From Massilia sp. BSC265 (GTDB lineage: Bacteria; Pseudomonadota; Gammaproteobacteria; Burkholderiales; Burkholderiaceae_D), in contig NZ_JPXI01000040.1 in the NCBI RefSeq assembly GCF_000740675.1, positions 98,771-162,770 of the forward strand: a DNA stretch of 64,000 nucleotides, given 5' to 3'. Positions 55,570-63,989 of this stretch are shown here, piece after piece. How positions within the stretch are numbered: the first letter of the stretch is position 1; every line of letters begins with the position of its first letter. The notes under the pieces were generated by a model that had not been told where the DNA came from, ran no database searches, and saw nothing but the letters and a program-made list of their open reading frames with translations. The position numbers were made by a program, and so were the translations under genes.

Positions 55570-56043
55570 ATGCGCCCGACACAGGGACTGCGCGCCGTCG
55601 CCGCGCTCGAGGCGGCCAAGGGCATGGTGGTGCTGTCGACCGGCTGCGGCCTGTTCGCGCTGGTGCACCGGAACGTCCAGCATCTGGCCGAGCAGCTGGT
55701 GGCGCACGCGCACCTGAACCCCGCCTCCCGTACGCCTCGCGTGTTCATCGAGTTTGCAGGCCAACTGGACGACGCGCGCCTGTTGCAGCTTGCGGCGGCG
55801 GCCCTCGCTTATTCTGCCGTGCGCATGGTCGAGGCCTATGGCCTGTGGCATGGCCGCGCATGGGCGGAAGTCCTCGCGGCGGCGGGCGGCGCCGTCTACC
55901 TGCCGTTCGAGCTGGCCGAAATGGTCCGCCGTCCGGGCCTGTTGAGCGCCGGCCTGCTGGCCCTCAACCTGGGCATTGTCGCCTTCATGGTCTACAGCTT
56001 GAGGAGACGCCGGCCAGACGGCCATCCCGGCGATATGACCTAG
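55570..56043 (+). CDS. DUF2127 membrane protein
   Basis: Integral membrane protein of 157 residues with four hydrophobic segments (near 12-32, 75-88, 97-112 and 125-145). RAVAALEAAKGMVVL, then VEAYGLWHGRAWAEVLAAAGGAVYLPFELAEM, match the DUF2127 family. No function is established. Ribosome site GGAGGAGG lies directly before ATG 55570. It is transcribed divergently from the FKBP gene, and its start region lies within 60 bp of that gene's promoter. Confidence 0.8.
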   Translation: MRPTQGLRAVAALEAAKGMVVLSTGCGLFALVHRNVQHLAEQLVAHAHLNPASRTPRVFIEFAGQLDDARLLQLAAAALAYSAVRMVEAYGLWHGRAWAEVLAAAGGAVYLPFELAEMVRRPGLLSAGLLALNLGIVAFMVYSLRRRRPDGHPGDMT

Positions 56044-56115
56044 GCATCCGTGCCGGCGGCACCGCCCGCTTGCGGGCGGTGCAATGGCGTGTGCGGGACC
56101 AGCGTCGCCGGGTGC

Positions 56116-57288
56116 TCAGATCGCGGCCAGCGCCCGGCGCAGGTCCTCGCGCTGGTCTTCCAGGTGCTCGATGCCGACCGACAGGCGGATCAGCCCGTCA
56201 CCGATGCCGAGCTGGGCGCGCTGCTCGGCGGGGATGCTGGCGTGGGTCATCAGGGCCGGGTGCTCGATCAGGCTTTCGACGCCGCCCAGGCTCTCGGCCA
56301 GGGTGAACACTTGGCAGGCTTCCAGGAAGCGCCTGCTGCCTTCCAGGTCGGTGGCCAGGTCGATCGAGACGATGCCGCCGAAGCCGTTCATCTGGCGCCG
56401 CGCCAGCGCGTGCTGCGGGTGCGACTCCAGGCCCGGGTAGAACACCTTGCGTACCTTCGGCTCGCGCTCCAGCCACTGGGCCAGGGCCAGCGCGTTGGCG
56501 CTGCTGCGCTCCACGCGCAGGGCCAGGGTCTTGATCCCGCGCAGCACCAGGAAGCTGTCGAAGGGGCCCTGGATGGCGCCGACGGCGTTCTGGATGAAGC
56601 CGAGCTGCTCGGCCAGCGTCCCGTGATGCGCTTCCTTGCCCACCACCGCCACGCCGCCGATCACGTCGGAATGCCCGTTCATGTACTTGGTGGTCGAGTG
56701 CACCACGATGTCGAAGCCAAGTTCCAGCGGGCGCTGGACGATCGGACTGGCGAAAGTGTTGTCGCACACGGTGAGGATGCCGCGCGCACGGCACAGCTGC
56801 GCGATGGCGGCCAGGTCGGCCAGCTTGAGCATCGGGTTGGTCGGCGTCTCGACCCACACCAGTTTCGTTTCCGGCGTGAGCGTCCGTGCCAGCGCGTCCG
56901 GGTCGGTCAGGTCGGCATAAGTGAAGCCGTGGCCGGCGCTTTTCCGGCGCACACGCTCGAACAGGCGGAAGGTGCCGCCGTACATGTCGTCGCCCGCCAC
57001 GATGTGCGAGTTCGCCGGCAGCAGTTCCAGCACCGCCGCAATGGCGGACAGGCCCGAGGCAAATGCGAAGGCCGCGCTGCCGCTTTCGATGTCGGCCACG
57101 CAGCGCTCCAGCGCCCAGCGGGTCGGGTTGTGCGAGCGGCCGTAGTCCAGGCCCTTGTGCACGCCCGGGCTCTCCTGGCGGAAGGTCGAGGTGGCGAAGA
57201 TCGGCGGCATCACGGCGCCGGTGCTCGGCTCCGGCGCCTGGCCGCCGTGGATCACGCGTGTGGCGAGGTGTTTGATCGAGTCGGTCAT
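56116..57288 (-). CDS. cystathionine gamma-lyase/synthase family enzyme (MccB-like)
   Basis: PLP enzyme of 390 residues of the Cys/Met metabolism family. It has YGRSHNPTRWALERCVADIE near residue 50, the substrate loop DDMYGGTFRLF, and the PLP lysine 201 in HSTTKYMNGHSDV. SLGGVESLIEHPALMTH is near the end. It stands directly downstream of a cystathionine beta-synthase with an ATGA overlap. Together they form the reverse transsulfuration pair that makes cysteine from homocysteine, so gamma-lyase is likelier than gamma-synthase; the sequence alone does not exclude the latter. Confidence 0.87.
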   Translation of the reverse strand: MTDSIKHLATRVIHGGQAPEPSTGAVMPPIFATSTFRQESPGVHKGLDYGRSHNPTRWALERCVADIESGSAAFAFASGLSAIAAVLELLPANSHIVAGDDMYGGTFRLFERVRRKSAGHGFTYADLTDPDALARTLTPETKLVWVETPTNPMLKLADLAAIAQLCRARGILTVCDNTFASPIVQRPLELGFDIVVHSTTKYMNGHSDVIGGVAVVGKEAHHGTLAEQLGFIQNAVGAIQGPFDSFLVLRGIKTLALRVERSSANALALAQWLEREPKVRKVFYPGLESHPQHALARRQMNGFGGIVSIDLATDLEGSRRFLEACQVFTLAESLGGVESLIEHPALMTHASIPAEQRAQLGIGDGLIRLSVGIEHLEDQREDLRRALAAI

Positions 57289-58664
57289 GAAAGCGTCCTT
57301 CGGAGGTGGTTGAGCAGGTCGTAGCGCGTGATCAGGCCGTAGAAACGCTCGCCGTCATGGATCACGGCGGTCAGCCCGCGGTCGAGGATCTCGCGCAGGT
57401 GGCCCATGCCGGCCGTCGGCTGCAGGGTCTGGAGCGAGGAGGTCATGGTGCTGGAAACCGGCGCGCTGAAGTGGTTCGGTTCTGCGGTGACGTGCAGCAG
57501 CAGGTCCGATTCGTCGATCAGGCCGGCCAGCTTGCCATGGCTGTCGATGACCGGCAGTTGCTGCAGGTCGGCGTTGCGCATGCGGTTGAACGCGGTGAGC
57601 AGGGTATCGGTGGGCGCGACCGTGACCACTTCACCCTCGTCGTAGCGGCGCCCGATCAGGTCGCGCAGGTCGCCCGTCTTCGGGCGCGTGATCAGTCCCT
57701 GGTCGACCATCCAGCCGTCGCTGTACACCTTGCTCAGGTAGCGGGTGCCGGTGTCGCAGACAAAACTCACGACGCGCTTCGGGCGGGTCTGCTCGCGGCA
57801 GTAGCGCAGCGCGGCGGCCAGCAGGGTTCCGGTCGAGGAGCCGGCCAGGATGCCTTCCTGCTGCAGCAGCAGGCGCGCGGTATTGAAGCTTTCCTCGTCG
57901 GGGATGGTATAGGCCTTCTTCACGCGCGACAGGTCGGCGATGCCGGGAATGAAGTCTTCGCCGATGCCCTCGACCGCCCACGAGCCTGCATCGGTGCGCA
58001 GCACGCCGGTGTTGATATAGTCGGCCAGGATCGAACCCTGCGGGTCGGCCAGGACGAACTCGAGCAGGGGCTGCGTCTTCCTGAAGTAGCGCGACAGCCC
58101 GGTGAGGGTGCCCGAGGAACCGACCCCGACCACGATCGCGTCCAGCTTGTGGTTGACCTGGTCCCAGATCTCGGGGCCGGTGGTGGTTTCGTGGGCGCGC
58201 GGGTTGGCCGGATTGTTGAACTGGTCGGCGAACCAGGCGCCGGGGATTTCCTTCGCCAGGCGCGCCGCGTAGTCCTGGTAGTACTCGGGGTGGCCCTTGC
58301 CGACGTCGGAGCGCGTGAGGTGGATTTCGACGCCGAGCGCCTTCAGGTGCAGGATCTTCTCGGCCGCCATCTTGTCGGGGACGACCAGCACCACGCGGTA
58401 ACCCTTGATGCGCGCCACCAGGGCCAGGCCCAGGCCGGTATTGCCGGCGGTGGCTTCGACCACGGTGCCGCCGGGCTCCAGGAATCCGTCGTGCTCGGCC
58501 TGCTCGATCATGGCGCGGCCGATGCGGTCCTTGATGGAGCCGCCGGGGTTCTGGGATTCGAGCTTCAGGAACAGCTGGCAGGGACCGGTGTCGATCCGGG
58601 TCACTTCGATCAGGGGGGTCTCACCGATCAGGGAAAACAGTGCAGCTTGCGACGCATGTTGCAT
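57285..58664 (-). CDS. cystathionine beta-synthase
   Basis: Protein of 459 residues. The PLP domain has the lysine 45 of NPGGSIKDRIG, the Asn loop EATAGNTGLG, and GVGSSGTLTGLSRYF. It ends in a pair of CBS domains (from about 335, VAPTDTLLTAFNRM, then LQTLQPTAGMGHLREILD) that may bind a regulatory nucleotide or SAM. The first step of reverse transsulfuration (homocysteine plus serine) is the expected reaction; some bacterial members instead use O-acetylserine. The start is ATG 58664 with GGAGG five bases upstream; an extension to 58850 is not conserved-looking. It overlaps the lyase gene. Confidence 0.9.
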   Translation of the reverse strand: MQHASQAALFSLIGETPLIEVTRIDTGPCQLFLKLESQNPGGSIKDRIGRAMIEQAEHDGFLEPGGTVVEATAGNTGLGLALVARIKGYRVVLVVPDKMAAEKILHLKALGVEIHLTRSDVGKGHPEYYQDYAARLAKEIPGAWFADQFNNPANPRAHETTTGPEIWDQVNHKLDAIVVGVGSSGTLTGLSRYFRKTQPLLEFVLADPQGSILADYINTGVLRTDAGSWAVEGIGEDFIPGIADLSRVKKAYTIPDEESFNTARLLLQQEGILAGSSTGTLLAAALRYCREQTRPKRVVSFVCDTGTRYLSKVYSDGWMVDQGLITRPKTGDLRDLIGRRYDEGEVVTVAPTDTLLTAFNRMRNADLQQLPVIDSHGKLAGLIDESDLLLHVTAEPNHFSAPVSSTMTSSLQTLQPTAGMGHLREILDRGLTAVIHDGERFYGLITRYDLLNHLRRTLS

Positions 58665-58825
58665 AGTGCCTCCGTCAGGCCGGGCAGGACCCCGGCGTTG
58701 CGCCGCTTCATGGGCGGACGCTCGTCGAAGAGCTGGCGCTTGGGTGGTATCAACCGTGTATCGATGGGCGCCAGGCCATGTGAAAATGACATGGTACGGC
58801 GATAATCTAACATCGTGTTGATCTC

Positions 58826-58854
58826 GTAGGGTGGTCGGCGAAGCCGACACCTAC
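58826..58854. repeat. 29-bp GTAGGG-type palindrome (REP-like), copy D
   Basis: GTAGGGTG, then the hairpin GTCGGC-GAA-GCCGAC (58834-58848), then ACCTAC. It is a single-arm version of the elements at 36726 and 41543. Its right end provides the TAG stop of prpR (58853-58851 on the minus strand). Confidence 0.8.
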
Positions 58855-60485
58855 GGATTCTTCAAGCGGCGCCACAAGGTCGTTCGGCTGATGCCCAGGT
58901 GCTTCGCCGCCGCGTCGCGCTGGCCGCCGAAGCGCGCCAGCACCTCGGCAATGCTTTCCGCATCGGCCTTGGGCGCGAGCAAGGCGAGCGTCTTGTCTTC
59001 ACCCTTTGCTAGCTCAGGGGCAATCGACAACAGGAAACTCGGCGTCAGCGCCTGCAGCGGCTCGGCCGCCAGGAACAGCGCCAGCCGTTCCATCAGGTTG
59101 CGCAATTCGCGTACGTTGCCCGGCCAGCCGTAGGATTCGAGCAGGGATGCGCAGGCCGTGATTTCCGCATGCAGGTTCGGATGCGGTTTGGCGCCCAGCG
59201 CTGCCAGCGCATGCTTGAGCGACCATTCGCCAAGGGGCACGATGTCGGCGACCCGTTCCCGCAGCGCGGGCAGGGCCAGGCGCAGCACCGCCAGCCGGTA
59301 GAACAGGTCGGCACGGAAGCGCCCCTCGCGCACCCGTGCTTCCAGGTCGCAGTGGGTGGCGCTGATCACGCGCACCTCGATCGGCACCGGCCGCGTGCCG
59401 CCCACGCGCATCACTTCGCGCTCTTCCAGCACGCGCAGCAAGCGCGTCTGCAGGGCCAGGGGCATCTCGCCGATCTCGTCGAGAAAGAGGGTGCCGCCGT
59501 TGGCCGCCTCGAACAGGCCGGCGTGGCCGCCGCGCCGCGCTCCCGTGAAGGCGCCTTCCTCGTGGCCGAACAGTTCCGATTCCAGCAGCGATTCCGCGAT
59601 CGCGCCGCAGTTCACCGCCACGAAGGGGCGGTTGGCGGCGCGCGCCGGACCTTCGCGGTGGATGGCCTGCGCCACCAGTTCCTTGCCGCTGCCGGTCTCG
59701 CCCTGGATCAGGACGGTTGCCGGGGAGCGGGCGTACAGCACCACGGTCTGGCGCAGGCGCTCCATCGCGCCAGACTCGCCGCGCAGGTCGTGCAGGCCGC
59801 GCCGCGCGCGGCGCGTGTCCGCGTTTGCAACACGCCGCCCGCGGTTCGCCTCCAGATGGGTCAGGCGCGCCATCTCGAGCGCGTCGTCGAAAGCCTGGCG
59901 GATCGAGGCGGCCGAGTACAGGAACACGCCGGTCAGGCCCGCTTCCTCGGCCAGGTCGGTGATCAAGCCCGCGCCGACGATCACCTCGATGCCCGACGCT
60001 TTCAGTGCATTGATGCTAGCGCGCGCATCTTCCTCGGTCACGTAGGTATACTGTGCAATCGCGATGCCGAAAGTGTCGGCGAACTCGGCCAGCTCGCGCA
60101 GGGGTTCCTGGTAGGTAATGACCCCGATGCGGTTCGACACACGGCGGGCGCGCGCCAACGCCTGCATCACGTCGAAGCCGCTGGCCTTCGCCACCACGAC
60201 CGGGACCGAGATCCTGCCCTTGAGGTAGGCGGCGTTCGAGCCTGCGGCGATCACGACGTCGCAGCGCTCGGTTGCGAGGCGCGCGCGCAGCGCGCGCGCG
60301 GCTTCGTCGAAGCCGAGGTGGACCGGTTCGATCGTCGCGAGATGGTCGTACTCGAGGGTAATGTCGCGGAACAGGTCGGACAGGCGGGATACCGACACGG
60401 TCCAAATGACCGGCTTGTCGCCGCCGTCCACCGGGCTGCGGGTGGATGGACTCATGTTGCAAGTGTAGCCGATTCCATGTGCCAT
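58851..60485 (-). CDS. prpR: sigma-54-dependent regulator PrpR
   Basis: Enhancer-binding protein of 544 residues. The N-terminal PrpR sensor domain (about 25-200, KPVIWTVSVSRLSDLFRDITLEY) is known in the family to sense 2-methylcitrate. The AAA+ domain has Walker A GETGSGKELVAQAIH, the sigma-54 contact ELFGHEEGAFTGARRG and GGTLFLDEIGEMPL. A C-terminal Fis-type helix-turn-helix ends it (DAAAKHLGISRTTLWRRL). ATG 60485 has a weak AGG ribosome site; ATG 60455 is the alternative. No prpB, C or D gene is nearby; the divergent neighbour is the yjcH-actP pair. The stop lies in a palindromic repeat. Confidence 0.88.
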   Translation of the reverse strand: MAHGIGYTCNMSPSTRSPVDGGDKPVIWTVSVSRLSDLFRDITLEYDHLATIEPVHLGFDEAARALRARLATERCDVVIAAGSNAAYLKGRISVPVVVAKASGFDVMQALARARRVSNRIGVITYQEPLRELAEFADTFGIAIAQYTYVTEEDARASINALKASGIEVIVGAGLITDLAEEAGLTGVFLYSAASIRQAFDDALEMARLTHLEANRGRRVANADTRRARRGLHDLRGESGAMERLRQTVVLYARSPATVLIQGETGSGKELVAQAIHREGPARAANRPFVAVNCGAIAESLLESELFGHEEGAFTGARRGGHAGLFEAANGGTLFLDEIGEMPLALQTRLLRVLEEREVMRVGGTRPVPIEVRVISATHCDLEARVREGRFRADLFYRLAVLRLALPALRERVADIVPLGEWSLKHALAALGAKPHPNLHAEITACASLLESYGWPGNVRELRNLMERLALFLAAEPLQALTPSFLLSIAPELAKGEDKTLALLAPKADAESIAEVLARFGGQRDAAAKHLGISRTTLWRRLKNP

Positions 60486-60615
60486 GTTTCAGCCTGCAAC
60501 GTCTGCCGCTGTCAGTATCGCGTAAGGGTGTGTAAGACTACGGTAAGGGCGCGCCCGTAGGATGGTCCCAGTCCTGAATACCAGGCATCACCAGAATAGA
60601 TAACCGGAGACACAA

Positions 60616-60942
60616 GTGGATCAAGACGTCGTACAGCGGGTCAAGGCAGACCCCAACTATCGCAAGCTGGTCACGAAGCGTTCGCGTTTCGGCTGGATTC
60701 TTACCTGGAGCATGATGGTCGTGTACTACGGCTTCACCTTGCTCTGCGCCTTCAACAAGGAGTTCATGGGCAGCCGCATCGGCGACGGTGTGATGACCTG
60801 GGGGATTCCATTGGGCCTGTTCGTCATCGTGTTCACCATCCTGGTGACCGCCATCTATGTACGCCGTGCCAACGGCGAGTACGACGAGCTGACCGAGGCC
60901 ATCAAGGCCAACGCTGGCGGCGGCAAGAAGGTGGCAGCATGA
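60616..60942 (+). CDS. yjcH: DUF485 membrane protein (YjcH) of the acetate transporter pair
   Basis: Small membrane protein of 108 residues with two hydrophobic helices (about 27-47 and 62-83) and the DUF485 blocks DPNYRKLVTKRSRFGWILT and MTWGIPLGLFVIVFTILVTAIYV. It is always found with ActP and its role is unclear. The start is GTG 60616 after ACCGGAGA. It overlaps actP by four bases (ATGA). No standard promoter or sigma-54 site is obvious in the 130-bp gap to prpR. Confidence 0.88.
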   Translation: MDQDVVQRVKADPNYRKLVTKRSRFGWILTWSMMVVYYGFTLLCAFNKEFMGSRIGDGVMTWGIPLGLFVIVFTILVTAIYVRRANGEYDELTEAIKANAGGGKKVAA

Positions 60943-62600
60943 AGCGCCTCTACCGCACCTCGACCGCATCGGCGCTGCTGGCCGCCAGCAGCGCTGCATT
61001 GGCCGCGCCCGACCTCGGCCAGGCCACCCAGCAGGCTACCAACTGGACCGCGATCGGCATGTTCGCGATCTTCGTGGTGGCGACCCTGTTCATCACCAAG
61101 TGGGCCGCCGGCAGGACCCGCTCGGCATCCGACTTCTACACCGCCGGCGGCGGCATTTCCGGCTTCCAGAACGGCCTGGCGATCGCGGGCGACTTCATGT
61201 CGGCCGCCTCCTTCCTGGGCATCTCGGCCGCCGTGTTCCTGAACGGCTTCGACGGCCTGATCTACGCGATCGGCTTCCTGGTCGGCTGGCCGGTCATCAC
61301 CTTCCTGATGGCCGAGCGCCTGCGCAACCTGGGCCGCTACACCTTCGCCGACGTCGCCGCCTACCGCTTCCACCAGAAGCCGATCCGCGTGTTCGCGGCC
61401 TCCGGCACCCTGGTCGTGGTGGCCTTCTACCTGATCGCGCAGATGGTCGGCGCCGGCCAGCTGATCAAGCTGCTGTTCGGCCTGGAGTACTGGATCGCCG
61501 TGGTGATCGTCGGCGCGCTGATGATGGTCTACGTGCTGTTCGGCGGCATGACCGCCACCACCTGGGTGCAGATCATCAAGGCCGTGCTGCTGCTGTCGGG
61601 CGCCTCGTACATGGCCTTCGCGGTGCTGGCGCAGTACGACTTCAGCCCTGAGAAACTGTTTGCCACCGCCACCGAAGTGCATGCCAGCGGCGAATCCATC
61701 ATGGGGCCGGGCACCTTCCTGACCGATCCGATCTCGGCCATCTCCTTCGGCATGGCATTGATGTTCGGCACCGCCGGCCTGCCGCACATCCTGATGCGCT
61801 TCTTCACCGTCCCGAGCGCGAAAGAAGCGCGCAAGTCGGTGCTGTGGGCCACCACCTGGATCGGCTACTTCTACATCCTCACCTTCATCATCGGCTTCGG
61901 CGCGATCGTGCTTGTCGGTACCAACCCGGCCTTCAAGGACGCGGCCGGCAAGCTCCTCGGCGGCAACAACATGGCGGCGGTGCACCTGGCCCAGGCCGTG
62001 GGCGGCGACATCTTCCTGGGCTTTATCTCGGCGGTGGCCTTCGCGACCATCCTGGCGGTGGTGGCGGGCCTGACCCTGTCGGGCGCATCGGCGGTGTCGC
62101 ACGACCTGTACGCCACCGTGTTCAAGGCGGGCAAGGCGGACAGCGCCAGCGAGCTGAAGGTCTCCAGGATCACCACCCTGGCGCTGGGCGTCATCGCCGT
62201 GCTGCTCGGTATCGCCTTCGAAAAGCAGAACGTCGCCTTCATGGTGTCGCTGGCCTTCGCGATCGCCGCCTCGGCCAACTTCCCGGTGCTGTTCATGTCG
62301 GTGCTGTGGAAGGATTGCACCACCCGCGGCGCCACCGTCGGCGGCTTCCTGGGCCTGGCCACTGCGGTCGTGCTGACCGTGGTGTCGAAGTCGGTATGGG
62401 TCGACGTGCTCGGCAATGCCACGGCGATCTTCCCCTACACCTCGCCGGCGATCTTCTCGATGGCGGTCGGCTTCATCGGCATCTGGCTCTTCTCGGTGAC
62501 CGACAAGAGCCCGCGCGCCGCGATCGACAAGGCCGGCTTCGAGGCGCAGGAAGTGCGTTCGGAAACCGGTATCGGCGCTGCCGCCGCATCCGCCCACTGA
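60939..62600 (+). CDS. actP: cation/acetate symporter ActP
   Basis: Sodium:solute symporter family permease of 553 residues with thirteen hydrophobic segments. The first is cleaved or signal-like (SALLAASSAALAAPD), as in other ActP proteins. ASDFYTAGGGISGFQNGLAIAGDFMSAASFLG, PHILMRFFTVPSAKEARKSV and AVAFATILAVVAGLTLSGASAVSHDLYA are signature segments. It imports acetate, glycolate and similar short carboxylates with a cation. The acs gene, often upstream, is absent here. A terminator and then an IS element follow. Confidence 0.93.
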   Translation: MKRLYRTSTASALLAASSAALAAPDLGQATQQATNWTAIGMFAIFVVATLFITKWAAGRTRSASDFYTAGGGISGFQNGLAIAGDFMSAASFLGISAAVFLNGFDGLIYAIGFLVGWPVITFLMAERLRNLGRYTFADVAAYRFHQKPIRVFAASGTLVVVAFYLIAQMVGAGQLIKLLFGLEYWIAVVIVGALMMVYVLFGGMTATTWVQIIKAVLLLSGASYMAFAVLAQYDFSPEKLFATATEVHASGESIMGPGTFLTDPISAISFGMALMFGTAGLPHILMRFFTVPSAKEARKSVLWATTWIGYFYILTFIIGFGAIVLVGTNPAFKDAAGKLLGGNNMAAVHLAQAVGGDIFLGFISAVAFATILAVVAGLTLSGASAVSHDLYATVFKAGKADSASELKVSRITTLALGVIAVLLGIAFEKQNVAFMVSLAFAIAASANFPVLFMSVLWKDCTTRGATVGGFLGLATAVVLTVVSKSVWVDVLGNATAIFPYTSPAIFSMAVGFIGIWLFSVTDKSPRAAIDKAGFEAQEVRSETGIGAAAASAH

Positions 62601-62631
62601 GCGGCCCGCTGAGCCAACCGCTGTTCAGGTA

Positions 62632-62654
62632 AAACCCCGCTGCGGCGGGGTTTA
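62632..62654 (+). terminator. terminator of actP
   Basis: AAACCCCGC/GCGGGGTTT (62632-62640 and 62645-62653), a 9-bp stem with a 4-base loop. The T run is only three long, and an IS end begins eight bases later. Confidence 0.65.
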
Positions 62655-62661
62655 ATGAGAT

Positions 62662-62672
62662 GGTCACCCTCC
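62662..62672 (+). repeat. left inverted repeat of the IS1111-type element
   Basis: GGTCACCCTCC, an exact reverse complement of 63990-64000. Confidence 0.85.
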
Positions 62673-62701
62673 ACCCTACAAGTTACTAAGCTTGTAGGGT
62701 G
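62672..62701 (+). repeat. 11-bp hairpin at the IS left end
   Basis: CACCCTACAAG (62672-62682) and CTTGTAGGGTG (62691-62701) are perfect inverted repeats with an 8-base loop, just inside the left end. GTAGGGTG equals the end of the chromosomal palindromic repeats in this window. Confidence 0.75.
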
Positions 62702-62726
62702 TTTTCATTTTTGGACGGAGGCCATC

Positions 62727-63752
62727 ATGCAAGACGTCGCTCTCATCGGCATCGATCTCGGCAAGCACGGCTTTCACGTGCACGGACAGGATCGGCACGG
62801 CAAGGCGGTGTTGCGCAGGAAGTTCGACCGCAAGCACCTGATCACGTTTCTCGCCAACTTCCAGCCTTGCACGATCGTGATGGAAGCCTGTGCCGGCGCC
62901 CACTGGATGGCGCGGCAGCTGTCGGCACTTGGCCACGAGGCCAAACTCATTTCCCCTCAGTTTGTCCGGCCCTTCGTCAAGGGCAACAAGAACGACTTCA
63001 TCGATGCAGAAGCGATCTGCGAAGCGGCCAGCCGGCCATCAATGCGTTTTGTCACGCCCAAGACTGAAGCCCAGCAATGCCTGTCGGCCCTGCACCGAAC
63101 GCGCGAGTCGCTGATGCGCGACCGGGTCAAGGCAATCAACCAGATCCACGCCTTTCTGCTCGAGTTTGGAATCGGCCTGCCCAAAGGCCCGGCAATCATA
63201 CGGCGCCTGCCTTCCGTACTGGCAGAGCACGCTCTGCCAGTACGGCTGGTCAGCCTGATCGAGAGACTGCGTGCCCACATCAAGTATCTCGACGAGCAGC
63301 TCGACGAGCTCGAAAAGGAGCTGGGCAGGCAACTGCAGGAAGACGACCTTGGACAGCGCCTGATGGCGATTCCTGGCGTCGGACCGATTACTGCGAGCGC
63401 CTTGTCGGCCGAGATGGGCGACGGCAAGCAATATGGCTGCGGACGCGATTTCGCCGCCTCGCTTGGCCTGGTGCCCCAGCAGCACAGTACTGGTGGGAGA
63501 GCGAATCTGCTGGGCATTAGCAAACGTGGCGACAAGAATATCCGACGCCTGCTGGTGCAATGCGCGCGATCCTACATGCGCGGTTTGGACCGGCATACCG
63601 ACCGCCTGGCGCAGTGGGCCCGCTCCATGCTGGAGCGACGACACTCCAACGTCGTGGCGTGCGCACTGGCGTACAAGCTGGCCCGCACGGCCTGGGCCAT
63701 GGCCGCACACCATACCGAATACAAAATGCAAGAGGCCGTCACATCGCTGTGA
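62727..63752 (+). CDS. IS110-family transposase (DEDD recombinase)
   Basis: Recombinase of 341 residues. The N-terminal RuvC-like domain carries the four acidic residues: Asp10 (GIDLGK), Glu53 (VMEACAG), Asp90 and Asp93 (NDFIDAEAI). A coiled helical linker (about 155-215) leads to the C-terminal transposase_20 domain. That domain has LMAIPGVGPITASALSAEMGD and the presumed catalytic serine 265 in LGISKRGDKN. All key residues are intact and the length is normal, so it is probably active. ATG 62727 follows GGACGGAGG. The stop codon lies inside a 12-bp hairpin. IS110-family recombinases act with an RNA guide encoded by the same element. Confidence 0.93.
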   Translation: MQDVALIGIDLGKHGFHVHGQDRHGKAVLRRKFDRKHLITFLANFQPCTIVMEACAGAHWMARQLSALGHEAKLISPQFVRPFVKGNKNDFIDAEAICEAASRPSMRFVTPKTEAQQCLSALHRTRESLMRDRVKAINQIHAFLLEFGIGLPKGPAIIRRLPSVLAEHALPVRLVSLIERLRAHIKYLDEQLDELEKELGRQLQEDDLGQRLMAIPGVGPITASALSAEMGDGKQYGCGRDFAASLGLVPQQHSTGGRANLLGISKRGDKNIRRLLVQCARSYMRGLDRHTDRLAQWARSMLERRHSNVVACALAYKLARTAWAMAAHHTEYKMQEAVTSL

Positions 63753-63900
63753 CGGCCTCCCGAGCTTGCTGTACCTAACCACCTACTTGGTTTTGCGACG
63801 CTGATACTGGATGACGTGAACGGCACACCGGCCTGATGGATAACCTGGCAAAAAAATCGGCTCATCAAGCCGCGGGTTTTTTTAGGACCATCAGGCGCGA
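63732..63900 (+). ncRNA. candidate bridge/seek guide RNA region of the IS element
   Basis: The right non-coding end is strongly structured. GAGGCCGTCACA/TGTGACGGCCTC (63732-63743 and 63748-63759) is a perfect 12-bp stem across the transposase stop. AACCA/TGGTT (63777-63781 and 63788-63792) comes next. GCCTGATGG (63831-63839) then pairs with CCATCAGGC (63888-63896) and encloses an A7/T7 pairing (63850-63856 and 63877-63883) and an inner CGGCT/AGCCG hairpin (63858-63872). Stems broken by internal loops are the shape of IS110-family guide RNAs, which in IS1111 elements are encoded after the recombinase gene. The exact ends and guide loops are not determined here. Confidence 0.45.
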
Positions 63901-63989
63901 ACTCTCATCGTGGCGCGGAGCAAGTCTCCAGCATGACGCCGGATAGATTTGAGCAAGCCAACTACATCATACAAATCAGCTTGCAAAAA

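Noticed and set aside
60458..60484. TGGCAC and TTGCA on the minus strand before prpR as a sigma-54 promoter
   Set aside because: The spacing is about 15 bases instead of 4-5, and the site lies inside the coding start of prpR.
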